Source of the DNA: UMGS1696 sp964634795
GTDB lineage: Bacteria; Bacillota; Clostridia; Oscillospirales; CAG-272
Length of the DNA stretch: 15,502 bases
NCBI GenBank assembly: GCA_964634795.1
Contig: CAZWLL010000048.1
Span: forward strand, 1-15,502
Direction: 5' to 3'
A model generated the notes under the pieces. It saw only the letters and a list, made by a program, of their open reading frames with translations. It was not told the DNA's origin and searched no databases. Within the stretch, counting starts at the first letter, position 1, and each line of letters starts with the position of its first letter. This document shows, one piece after another, positions 6,093-13,912 of this stretch. The position numbers and the translations under genes are program-made.

Positions 6093-8378
6093 ATGGAAAA
6101 AATTATCAAAGAAATCGCCAAACGTATACATGAAACACGTCTTGTGTGTGAAATTTCCGAAGAGGAAATGGCATCATGTACAGGTGTAAGTCTTGAAAAT
6201 TATCGAGAGCTTGAAGCAGGAGAGAGTGACTTCACTTTTACCTTTATATATAAATGCGCGGCGAGATTCGGCGTTGACACTACTGATTTGCTGAACGGAC
6301 AAAGCCCTACGCTTAATGAGTATAATGTTACAAGAAAAGGCGGAGGACTTCCGATAGTAAGAAGACACGGCTTTAAGTATAATAATTTAGCACCTCTTTT
6401 TAAAAATAAGATAGCCGAACCTTTTATGGTTAAAGCTAAATTTTCACAAAATGAGGTTGACGCACCGATAAAATTAAGCAGGCATGAAGGTCAGGAATAC
6501 GACTATGTTCTCTCTGGAAGTCTGAAAGTCGAAATCGACGGACATACTGAAATTCTCGAGGAAGGCGATTCTATATACTACGATTCATCCAAGCCTCACG
6601 GAATGGTTGCATATAATTGTGATTGTGAATTTTTGGCGATTGTTATATCCTCCGGCGGTAAAGCTTATGATTATCCCGAACAGGCGGAAACTGTTGCCGA
6701 AAAGGTTAAGGATGAAAACAAACTTTGTCCTCTTCCCGAAAATCCTGTTGCCGCGAAGTTTATCGAATGCATTGAAGATAACGGTAAGCTGAAAAAGATT
6801 ATATTCCATAATGAAGAGGAATATAACTTCGCGTTTGATACCGTAGACGCAATAGCCGAGAAAACACCCGATAAAATCGCATTATTACATCTCGACAGAA
6901 ACAAAAACGAGAGAAGATTTACATATAAAGAAATTTCCTTGCTTTCAAATAAAGCGGCAAATTACTTTGTTTCACTCGGAATTAAACAGGGACAAACTGT
7001 TATGCTTGTCCTGAAGAGACACTGGCAGTTCTGGATTGCGTCACTTGCTTTGCATAAAATGGGTGCTGTTGCGATTCCCGCCACACATATGTTGGTAGAG
7101 CATGACTTTGAGTACAGATATAAAGCCGCCCAGGTTGCGGCTATAATCTGCACAGCTGACGGTGACACCGCTATGCATGCGGAGAATGCCGCAAAGAGCG
7201 TTGAGCAAGACATAATAAAAGTAATAGTGAACGGTGAACGTGAAGGATGGCATTCATTCAACGATGAATTCGAAAAATATCCCGATACATTCGAACGTCC
7301 CGAAGGTGCGTGCGGCAGTGCTACTATGTATATGCTTTTCACAAGCGGAACTACCGGTTACCCTAAGATTGCCGCTCACAGCTATAAGTATGCGCTCGGC
7401 CATTATATTACCGCAAGATACTGGCATAATGTCGATCCGAACGGCATTCATTTTACTATTTCCGATACGGGATGGGGCAAAGCATTATGGGGTAAGTTAT
7501 ACGGCCAGTGGCTGTGCGAGAGCTGTGTATTTGCGTATGACTTTGATAAATTCGATGCGGCTGATATTTTACCGCTGTTTAAAAAATATAACATAACAAC
7601 ATTCTGTGCACCGCCTACAATGTTCAGATTCTTTATTAAAGCAGGCATAGAAAACTATGACTTATCATCATTAAAGCATACCACAATAGCCGGAGAAGCG
7701 CTTAACCCCGAGGTATTCTATAAATTCAAAGAATACACGGGACTATCACTTATGGAAGGCTTCGGACAGACTGAAACTACACTCGCAATCGCTAATTTCG
7801 TAGGCGACACTCCCAAACCCGGTTCAATGGGACATCCGTCACCGATGTATGACATTGATATAATGACTCCCGACGGAAAATCGTGCGAAGTCGGTGAAAC
7901 AGGCGAAATAGTAATTAAAACAGGTGATAAAGCTCCATGCGGCTTATTCAAAGGATATTACAATAATGAAGAAGCTACACGTGAAGCATGGCATGACGGA
8001 TATTATCATACAGGTGATACCGCATGGCGTGACGAGGACGGATATTTCTGGTATGTCGGCAGAATCGATGATGTAATTAAATCGTCAGGCTACCGCATCG
8101 GTCCTTTTGAAGTGGAATCTGTAATTATGGAGCTTCCGTATGTGCTTGAATGTGCTGTTACTGCTGTTCCCGATGAGATAAGAGGACAAGTTGTCAAAGC
8201 ATCGATTGTTTTGGTTAACGGTGTTCAGGGTACTCCCGAAATGATTAAAGAAATACAGAATTATGTAAAGAAGCACACCGCACCGTATAAGTATCCCAGA
8301 ATAGTGGAATTCCTTCCCGAACTGCCTAAAACCATCAGCGGAAAAATCCGCCGTGTTGAGCTGAGAAAAAACAAATAA
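6093..8378 (+). CDS. XRE HTH-cupin-acyl-CoA synthetase fusion protein
   Basis: This 761-residue protein has three domains. Residues ~1-66 form an XRE-type helix-turn-helix. Residues ~105-185 form a cupin beta-barrel with an HEGQEYDYVLSG block (H131, E135) and KPHG (H169). Residues ~240-761 form an ANL-superfamily adenylating enzyme. All core ANL motifs are intact: TSGTTGYPK at 417-425, GFGQTET at 556-562, TGD at 640-642, a GRIDDVIKSSGYRI hinge block, and the catalytic lysine K751 in the final TISGKIRR. The KMGAVAIPATHML stretch resembles medium-chain/branched acyl-CoA synthetases, so the expected reaction is carboxylate + ATP + CoA to acyl-CoA + AMP + PPi. AGGGG at 6081-6085 fits the ATG at 6093 better than the ATG at 6087. 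Expression is gated by the T-box leader, predicted to sense tRNA-Ile. The gene stands alone between two promoters. The natural acid substrate is unknown; 2-methylbutyrate is an inference from the leader. Confidence 0.93.
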   Translation: MEKIIKEIAKRIHETRLVCEISEEEMASCTGVSLENYRELEAGESDFTFTFIYKCAARFGVDTTDLLNGQSPTLNEYNVTRKGGGLPIVRRHGFKYNNLAPLFKNKIAEPFMVKAKFSQNEVDAPIKLSRHEGQEYDYVLSGSLKVEIDGHTEILEEGDSIYYDSSKPHGMVAYNCDCEFLAIVISSGGKAYDYPEQAETVAEKVKDENKLCPLPENPVAAKFIECIEDNGKLKKIIFHNEEEYNFAFDTVDAIAEKTPDKIALLHLDRNKNERRFTYKEISLLSNKAANYFVSLGIKQGQTVMLVLKRHWQFWIASLALHKMGAVAIPATHMLVEHDFEYRYKAAQVAAIICTADGDTAMHAENAAKSVEQDIIKVIVNGEREGWHSFNDEFEKYPDTFERPEGACGSATMYMLFTSGTTGYPKIAAHSYKYALGHYITARYWHNVDPNGIHFTISDTGWGKALWGKLYGQWLCESCVFAYDFDKFDAADILPLFKKYNITTFCAPPTMFRFFIKAGIENYDLSSLKHTTIAGEALNPEVFYKFKEYTGLSLMEGFGQTETTLAIANFVGDTPKPGSMGHPSPMYDIDIMTPDGKSCEVGETGEIVIKTGDKAPCGLFKGYYNNEEATREAWHDGYYHTGDTAWRDEDGYFWYVGRIDDVIKSSGYRIGPFEVESVIMELPYVLECAVTAVPDEIRGQVVKASIVLVNGVQGTPEMIKEIQNYVKKHTAPYKYPRIVEFLPELPKTISGKIRRVELRKNK

Positions 8379-8405
8379 CTGAATTCAAATAATTTCGTAT
8401 TAACG

Positions 8406-8434
8406 TTGAATTACAGACTGAAATTTAGTATAAT
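8406..8434 (+). promoter_or_regulatory. Sigma-A promoter for the sulfatase-mscS operon
   Basis: TTGAAT at 8406-8411 and TATAAT at 8429-8434 are 17 bases apart, about 45 bases before the sulfatase start. No terminator is visible after the preceding gene, so some read-through is possible. Confidence 0.75.
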
Positions 8435-8481
8435 TAAAGTGTGATGATTTATAAACGATTTTTACGAAAGGAAGAGAATTT

Positions 8482-9945
8482 ATGAGAATTATTTTCTTGG
8501 ATCTCGACACTTTAAGACCGGATCATCTGGGGTGTTACGGTTACTTTCGAAATACGTCACCGAATATAGACTCTATCGCACGTGAGGGAGTTGTATTCAA
8601 CAGGTACTATTGCTCCGATGCTCCGTGTTTGCCGTCAAGAAGTGCACTGGCAAGTGGTATGTTCGGAATACACAACGGAGCAGTCGGCCACGGCGGTACC
8701 GCAGCAGACCAATTCATTGAAGGAGAAAAGAGAGACTTCCGTTCATCGTTCGCGCGGACTAATCTTTTCCAAATTTTCAGACGCGCAGGAATGTACACGG
8801 CAAGCATATCTACCTTTGCAGAGAGACATACCTCTTATTGGTATTACGGAGGATTTAATGAAATCCACAACATCGGTAAGGGAGGCGGCGAAAGAGCCGA
8901 CATGGTGTCTCCCGTAGCCATTGAATGGATAAAGAAAAACGGTAAAAAAGATAACTGGTTTCTCCATATTAATATGTGGGATGCGCATACAACATACAGA
9001 ACTCCGGCAGAATTCGGAAATCCGTTTGAAAATGACGACTTTTTCGAGCATACTTGGATGAGCCAAGAAATAATAAACCGTCAAAGAACGGAAGCCTCCC
9101 CGCATGGTGTCAGAGAAATAGGTATGTATAACAATACACCCCTGCCGGATTATCCGCGTCAGCCGATGGAAGTAAAAAATATGGATGATTACAGAAAATT
9201 GGTTGACGGATATGACTGCGGTGTTGCGTATATGGATATGCATATCGGACTTATTATAGATGAGCTTCGTCGAGAGGGAATATATGATGATGTTTCGTTT
9301 ATAATAAGTGCAGACCACGGCGAGAACATAGGTGAGCTGAACAGCTATTCGGAGCATTCCACCGCAGATGACATAACATGCCATATTCCTATGATAATCA
9401 AGTGGAAAGGCGGCATGAACGGAATTACGGATAATACACTCAGATACAATATCGATTTATGCCCGACTATGGCGGAATTATTGAATGTTCCGAAAGCTGA
9501 TAACTGGGACGGAGAGAGCTACGCGCCTACAATAACGGACGGAATTTCCTGTCCGAGAGAGTATCTTGTTTTGTCACAAATGGCTCATGTTTGTCAGCGG
9601 AGTGTCAGATACGGCGATTGGCTTTATATGAGAACATATCATGACGGTTATCATAACTTCCCGCGTGAAATGCTCTTTAACATAAAAGATGACCCACATG
9701 AAGAGCATAATATTGCGGATGAACATCCTGATGTATGTGACAGTGCGGCACATAAGCTGCTCAACTGGTTTGACGAATGCATGATGAATTCCCCGCAAAG
9801 TGTGGATCCCATGCAAACCGTACTCAGAGAAGGCGGACCGTATCATACACGCGGATATCTCGGAATCTATTGTGATTTTCTGAGGGAAACAGAACGAGCT
9901 GATGAAGCCGAAAGACTGATGGAAAGACATCCGAATGAAAAATAA
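8482..9945 (+). CDS. Cys-type sulfatase, cytoplasmic
   Basis: This is a type I sulfatase of the alkaline phosphatase superfamily (PF00884), 487 residues, hydrolysing a sulfate ester or sulfamate. It begins with the metal-binding segment DTLRPDHLGCYGY (D9 onward). The active-site signature CLPSRSALASG spans residues 49-59, with C49 the residue that must be oxidised to formylglycine. In an anaerobe this needs a radical-SAM maturase (anSME), which is not encoded here. SADHGEN with D278 and H279 is the second metal block. There is no signal peptide or membrane segment, so it works inside the cell on an imported sulfated compound. AAAGGAAGAG at 8467-8476 gives a clear ribosome site, and a promoter lies at 8406-8434. 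The mscS gene follows after 23 bases, so they form an operon. The substrate (sulfated monosaccharide, choline-O-sulfate or other) cannot be read from the sequence. Confidence 0.92.
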   Translation: MRIIFLDLDTLRPDHLGCYGYFRNTSPNIDSIAREGVVFNRYYCSDAPCLPSRSALASGMFGIHNGAVGHGGTAADQFIEGEKRDFRSSFARTNLFQIFRRAGMYTASISTFAERHTSYWYYGGFNEIHNIGKGGGERADMVSPVAIEWIKKNGKKDNWFLHINMWDAHTTYRTPAEFGNPFENDDFFEHTWMSQEIINRQRTEASPHGVREIGMYNNTPLPDYPRQPMEVKNMDDYRKLVDGYDCGVAYMDMHIGLIIDELRREGIYDDVSFIISADHGENIGELNSYSEHSTADDITCHIPMIIKWKGGMNGITDNTLRYNIDLCPTMAELLNVPKADNWDGESYAPTITDGISCPREYLVLSQMAHVCQRSVRYGDWLYMRTYHDGYHNFPREMLFNIKDDPHEEHNIADEHPDVCDSAAHKLLNWFDECMMNSPQSVDPMQTVLREGGPYHTRGYLGIYCDFLRETERADEAERLMERHPNEK

Positions 9946-9968
9946 AAGATTAATTTAAGGAGATTGTT

Positions 9969-10775
9969 ATGACAGATTGGCTTACTAATTTTGTAAATAA
10001 CTACCTTACCGATTTTGTTGTACGGCTGTTATTTGCGGCATTAATCATTGTGGTAGGTTTTTCGCTTGTCAGTTTTGTTGACAAAAAAATAGGCAAAAAC
10101 GAAAAACTGAAGAAGAGAGATGAAAACGCATCGTCATTCCTTGTAAACTTCTGCGGCGGTGCATTGAGATTCCTTGTTATTATTACTGCCATTGTAGTAC
10201 TCGGTGTACCTCAGGCAACTGTTGTAGCCGTAATAGGTTCATGCGGCGTTACAATTGGTCTCGGACTGCAGGGCGGACTGTCCAACATCGCAGGAGGACT
10301 GGTTATAATGCTTTCACGTCCGTTTAAGGTCGGCGATTATATTTCCGGCGGCGGAGTTGAGGGTGTTGTCAGTGATATAGGAATTTATTATACAAAAATT
10401 ATCACTCCGGATAACCATGATATATCCGTACCGAACTCCACACTTTCAAACAGTACAATTAATAATCTTTCGACGGAAAAAACAAGAAGAATTGACTTCG
10501 ACTTCAATGTTGCTTATAAAACAGATATAGATCTTGCCAGAAAAGTACTTTTGGCTACAGCGGCAATGAATGATATGATTTCCAAAGATATCGCACCCGA
10601 GGTATTTGTAAGCGGTCATGGCGACAGTGCGGTTGTGCTGAAGCTCAGAGTATGGTGTGATGCTGAAAATTACTGGACTGTATACTTTGATATGTGGGAA
10701 GACGTTAAAAAAGCGTTTGATAAATTCGAAATAGAAATTCCGTATAATCACTTAGACGTAACTGTAAAGAACTGA
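9969..10775 (+). CDS. Small-conductance mechanosensitive channel, MscS family
   Basis: This 268-residue protein fits the minimal MscS plan (PF00924). Three hydrophobic segments are visible: about 18-40, 62-82 and the pore helix at about 85-110, which is rich in Gly and Ala (VIGSCGVTIGLGLQGGLSNIAGG). The conserved SRPFKVGDYI immediately after the pore opens the beta domain, and PNSTLSNSTINNLS is the family's cytoplasmic vestibule signature. The protein releases small solutes when membrane tension rises during osmotic downshock. AAGGAG at 9957-9962 lies six bases before the ATG. It is co-transcribed with the sulfatase and followed directly by a strong terminator. The annotation as MscS is secure. 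A link to sulfate or solute release after sulfatase action is speculative. Confidence 0.95.
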   Translation: MTDWLTNFVNNYLTDFVVRLLFAALIIVVGFSLVSFVDKKIGKNEKLKKRDENASSFLVNFCGGALRFLVIITAIVVLGVPQATVVAVIGSCGVTIGLGLQGGLSNIAGGLVIMLSRPFKVGDYISGGGVEGVVSDIGIYYTKIITPDNHDISVPNSTLSNSTINNLSTEKTRRIDFDFNVAYKTDIDLARKVLLATAAMNDMISKDIAPEVFVSGHGDSAVVLKLRVWCDAENYWTVYFDMWEDVKKAFDKFEIEIPYNHLDVTVKN

Positions 10776-10781
10776 ATTAAG

Positions 10782-10830
10782 GCGGTTTGGCAAATTTCCG
10801 ATAAGGAAAGAGCGTCAAACCGCTTTTTAT
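10782..10830 (+). terminator. Intrinsic terminator after mscS
   Basis: GCGGTTTG (10782-10789) pairs with CAAACCGC (10816-10823), extended by a G-T and a C-G pair. An inner TTTCC/GGAAA helix lies in the loop and TTTTTAT follows. It ends the sulfatase-mscS operon. Confidence 0.92.
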
Positions 10831-10933
10831 GCACTAAACTTGCAGTCATAATGCCTTAAAAAATATCCAACATAAAATTGTGTTTTTAAGCAACTAATCT
10901 TTATACAATGTTAACAAACGGGCCGATCAAATC

Positions 10934-10942
10934 TGATATAAT
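10934..10942 (+). promoter_or_regulatory. Extended -10 promoter for the CBS gene
   Basis: TGATATAAT at 10934-10942 is an extended -10 (TGn plus TATAAT). No good -35 box lies 17 bases upstream; TTAACA at 10911-10916 is 20 bases away. The terminator just upstream means a promoter is needed here. Confidence 0.6.
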
Positions 10943-11000
10943 ATTGTCAGAGAGAAGCGGTGAATTTATTTGTATTGACTAAAAAAGAAAGGAGTACAAG

Positions 11001-11450
11001 ATGAACGTACTTATGTTGCTTAAACCGAAAAGCGAAGTTGAATATCTGATTGATACTTACACAGTCAGACAAGGTTTGGAAAAGATGAGAGTCCATGGAT
11101 ACACTGCGATTCCGGTAATATCCAAAACCGGAGAATATTTGGGCAGTGTAAGTGAGGGTGATTTTTTACGTTTTATTGTGAACAATTACGATAAATTAGA
11201 TGGGATAAAAAAGTGCGAAAATTACAGTGTACGTGAAATAATCAATGAAGAGCTTAACCCTGCAGTAAATATTGATGTGTCTATGGAAACTTTAGTTGAG
11301 CGTGCGGAAAATCAAAATTATATTCCGGTAGTAGATGACAGAGGGTACTTTATCGGAATAGTAACAAGAAAAACAATAATCAATACATTTTGTGATTACG
11401 AAAGCGTCAACTATTTACAGCATGCCTCGGTCAACAACAATTTGATTTGA
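11001..11450 (+). CDS. Stand-alone CBS-pair protein, possibly c-di-AMP-binding (DarB/CbpB-like)
   Basis: The 149-residue protein is a single Bateman module of two CBS domains (PF00571). The first is about residues 8-66, including RVHGYTAIPVISKTGEYLGSVSEGDFL. The second is about residues 74-132, including NYIPVVDDRGYFIGIVTRKTII. No enzyme domain is attached, so it should be a cytoplasmic ligand-sensing regulator binding an adenine nucleotide in the cleft between the repeats. In length and layout it resembles Bacillus DarB (YkuL) and Listeria CbpB, which bind c-di-AMP and act on the (p)ppGpp synthetase Rel. That likeness is from memory of the family and was not aligned. AAAGGAG at 10988-10994 gives a strong start. 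It is monocistronic, with its own promoter and a separate promoter for the next gene. Other possible ligands are AMP, ATP or S-adenosylmethionine. Confidence 0.88.
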   Translation: MNVLMLLKPKSEVEYLIDTYTVRQGLEKMRVHGYTAIPVISKTGEYLGSVSEGDFLRFIVNNYDKLDGIKKCENYSVREIINEELNPAVNIDVSMETLVERAENQNYIPVVDDRGYFIGIVTRKTIINTFCDYESVNYLQHASVNNNLI

Positions 11451-11475
11451 GTTCAAAAAAGTAAATTGTTTTGCC

Positions 11476-11504
11476 TTAACAAAGAATCGAAAATGTGGTA
11501 TAAT
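11476..11504 (+). promoter_or_regulatory. Promoter for the oxidoreductase-GH76 operon
   Basis: TTAACA at 11476-11481 and TATAAT at 11499-11504 are 17 bases apart, with TGG just before the -10 giving an extended -10. It lies 35 bases before the next start codon. Confidence 0.8.
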
Positions 11505-11539
11505 TGCATCGGTAAAGAAATTTAAAAGGATTAAGAGGA

Positions 11540-12535
11540 ATGAAAAACATTAAACTCGGTATTATAGGAACAAACTTTGTGTCGGATTGGCTTTGCGATG
11601 CCGTAGATAACACGGATGGAATAGGAAACGAGGCTGTTTACTCACGAACGGTTGAAAAGGGAAGCGAATTCGCTGATAAGCATAATATTAAAAGAGTTTT
11701 CACAAACATAGACGAATTTTTTGATTCTGATATAGATGCCGTTTATATCGCATCTCCGAATAAATATCACTATGATTATGCTGCTCGTGCTATTGAAGCG
11801 GGAAAGCATGTACTTCTCGAGAAACCTGCCGCTTTAACCAATGACGATTTTACAGCATTGCTTACAAAAGCAGAAGAAAAGAATGTTGTTATTCTCGAGG
11901 CAATGAGACCTGTACATGATCCGTCTTTAAATATCATAAGAGATAATCTTCCGAAGCTCGGTGCACTGCGTTTTGCGCATTTTGATTTCTGTCAATACTC
12001 GTCACGCTATGACAAATTCAAGAACGGTGAGATACTGAATGCATTTAACCCCTTGCTTGGAAATGCCGCTGTAATGGATATAGGCGTATATGCGATAGAG
12101 GTATGTACCGCACTTTTCGGTGAGCCGAAGAATGTTTTGTCACATTCGATAAAGCTTCACAACGGATTCGAAGGCTTGGGATGCGCTATTTTCGATTATG
12201 GTGATTTTCAAGCGGAAGTTGTTTATTCTAAAATAACAGATTCATTTACACCGTCTGTTATATCAGGTGAAAACGGCAGTATTTCTATAGGAAAGATATC
12301 GGTTATGGAAAACGGAAAGCTGAAAAAACGCGGCGGAGAAGAAACAGAACTGTTTTCCGGAAGTTTACCCGGAAACCTGACAAATATGATATATGAAGTC
12401 AAAGATTTTGTCGATGCGGTAAACGGTAACCTTAATGTAGATGTTTATCACACATATACCTCTCAAAGTTTAAAAATAATAGATGAGATAAGAAAGCAAA
12501 ACAAGATCAATTTCGACGGTGATGTTAATGAATGA
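11540..12535 (+). CDS. Gfo/Idh/MocA family oxidoreductase
   Basis: This 331-residue NAD(P)-dependent dehydrogenase-like protein has the two-domain plan of the family (PF01408 plus PF22725/PF02894). The N-terminal Rossmann strand reads LGIIGTNFVSDWL, the form in which GTNF replaces the classical GxGxxG, as in several Firmicute members. IASPNKYHYDYAARAIEAGKHVLLEKP carries the family's E94-K95-P96, where the lysine is catalytic. MDIGVYAIEVCTALFGEP opens the C-terminal substrate domain. AAAAGGA at 11524-11530 precedes the ATG by nine bases. Such enzymes oxidise or reduce sugars, inositols or sugar acids in the cytoplasm. The gene overlaps the GH76 gene by a few codons, so the pair may act on the same glycan. 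The exact substrate is unknown. Confidence 0.92.
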   Translation: MKNIKLGIIGTNFVSDWLCDAVDNTDGIGNEAVYSRTVEKGSEFADKHNIKRVFTNIDEFFDSDIDAVYIASPNKYHYDYAARAIEAGKHVLLEKPAALTNDDFTALLTKAEEKNVVILEAMRPVHDPSLNIIRDNLPKLGALRFAHFDFCQYSSRYDKFKNGEILNAFNPLLGNAAVMDIGVYAIEVCTALFGEPKNVLSHSIKLHNGFEGLGCAIFDYGDFQAEVVYSKITDSFTPSVISGENGSISIGKISVMENGKLKKRGGEETELFSGSLPGNLTNMIYEVKDFVDAVNGNLNVDVYHTYTSQSLKIIDEIRKQNKINFDGDVNE

Positions 12536-13826
12536 CCGAATCAAAAGAACTATATCGGCTATACTTGCGCTGCTTATTTTAAGCGGTTGTACAAACAATA
12601 CATCTGATGTACATGATAATAATGAAACCGGTACAGAACTCGATACCAAAGCAATTGTTGAATCGGAAAACGATATAACTGAAACTGCCGATACCACAGA
12701 AACTTCTGGGGAGGAAGACGCTGATATTTCTGTTGCCGAGGTAAGGGTAAATACTTTGTCGAAGGATGATTATCAGACTGACCTGCAGGAATACGCGGAA
12801 AAATTACTGGAAAAAATACGTGCTGAGCTTACAAATGAACGAGTGGGCATAGCATATGAATATCTCGGATCTAAGCAAATTTCGTTTTTGTGGCCTTTTT
12901 CGGTACTTTTGGAGAGTGTCAGTGCTCTTTATGAATGCGATACGACAAACGAAGAGCTGAAGGAGTATTACACTTTATTGCTCGATAAATTCCTTCCGAG
13001 GTATGAAGGTACAGCAGCAAATGTTAAAAAGGTATATTCATCCACAACAGGTGACGGTGATAAATATTACGATGACAATGAATGGATAGTTATTGAGCTT
13101 GTCAGAGCTTCAAAGCTGCTCGGCAACAGTGAATACTTGGAGAGCGCAAAAGAACTTGCGGAATTTTGCTATAGCGGATGGGTTGATTCAAGCGGCGGAA
13201 TTAAATGGAAGATGGACGGAGACTCATGCAATACATGTTCCAATGGGCCCGCGGCAGTATTTTCTTGTATGCTTTATGAGGAAACAGGAGATCAGTATTA
13301 TCTTGATTGGGCTGAAAAAATATACTCATGGACTTATGAAAAACTTTGCGACTCAGACGGAACATACTTTGACAGCATAAAAATTAAGAACGGTTCTGTC
13401 GATGAATCCAAATACTCATATAACACCGGAACGATGCTTGTTTCGGGAGTTATGCTTTACCGTATTACCGGAAATGATGAATATTTAACTCAGGCAAGAC
13501 AGAGCGCTGAGGGAGGAGTAAATGAATTTTTCATTAAAGCAGGGAAACGCTGTGTGGTGAAAAACTCTCATCCCTGGTTCAATTCATGGCTGCTTGAGGG
13601 ATATATAGAATTATATAAAACCGACATAACAAACGAACAAACAAAAGAGTACATCAATGATTTCTATTCGGTTCTTGAGACCGCAGTGAAGAGAGCGGGA
13701 GATGATTTGTATGTAGGCAAATCATGGAACTCAAAAGCCGATGATGAGGTTGAACTTATCCACCAGGCAGGAACGGTAAGAGCTATGGCGCAGCTTGCCA
13801 ATTTAATTAATAATTTCGCGGAATAA
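12528..13826 (+). CDS. GH76-family glycosidase lipoprotein (alpha-1,6-mannanase-like)
   Basis: The protein has 432 residues from ATG 12528. It starts with a lipoprotein signal: basic N-region NDRIKR, hydrophobic core, and lipobox ILSG-C with C21. A Glu/Asp/Thr-rich linker (to about residue 70) then spans the cell wall. The catalytic part is an (alpha/alpha) barrel matching GH76 (PF03663). The YYDDNEWI block places the catalytic Asp pair at D182-D183, and YSYNTGTMLVSGVMLYRITG is the second family signature. GH76 enzymes known so far are mostly endo-alpha-1,6-mannanases or transglycosidases, so the likely job is trimming alpha-mannan at the cell surface. Possible starts at 12519 (GTG), 12522 and 12528 all lie inside the previous gene, and no strong ribosome site is present, which suggests translational coupling. 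A hairpin follows at 13834. The fold is confident; the substrate is less so. Confidence 0.87.
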   Translation: MNDRIKRTISAILALLILSGCTNNTSDVHDNNETGTELDTKAIVESENDITETADTTETSGEEDADISVAEVRVNTLSKDDYQTDLQEYAEKLLEKIRAELTNERVGIAYEYLGSKQISFLWPFSVLLESVSALYECDTTNEELKEYYTLLLDKFLPRYEGTAANVKKVYSSTTGDGDKYYDDNEWIVIELVRASKLLGNSEYLESAKELAEFCYSGWVDSSGGIKWKMDGDSCNTCSNGPAAVFSCMLYEETGDQYYLDWAEKIYSWTYEKLCDSDGTYFDSIKIKNGSVDESKYSYNTGTMLVSGVMLYRITGNDEYLTQARQSAEGGVNEFFIKAGKRCVVKNSHPWFNSWLLEGYIELYKTDITNEQTKEYINDFYSVLETAVKRAGDDLYVGKSWNSKADDEVELIHQAGTVRAMAQLANLINNFAE

Positions 13827-13833
13827 AAGAAGT

Positions 13834-13883
13834 AATCCCCTTAAAGCAGTCTTGATGGTGATATGACTTGTTTTAAGGGGATT
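13834..13883. terminator. Hairpin between convergent genes, probable terminator
   Basis: AATCCCCTTAAA (13834-13845) pairs perfectly with TTTAAGGGGATT (13872-13883) over 12 base pairs around a 26-base loop. The sides have only T-rich stretches (GTTTTT seven bases after on the plus strand; TTCTTTTATT on the minus strand). It sits between the GH76 gene and the convergent minus-strand gene and could stop transcription from both sides. Confidence 0.7.
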
Positions 13884-13912
13884 CATTAATGTTTTTCAGA
13901 TGGTAAATAAAC

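Noticed and set aside
8743..9384. A 213-codon open frame on the minus strand opposite the sulfatase
   Set aside because: It is antisense to a gene with intact catalytic motifs, has no ribosome site, and its translation is Cys/His/Ile-rich noise typical of a shadow frame.
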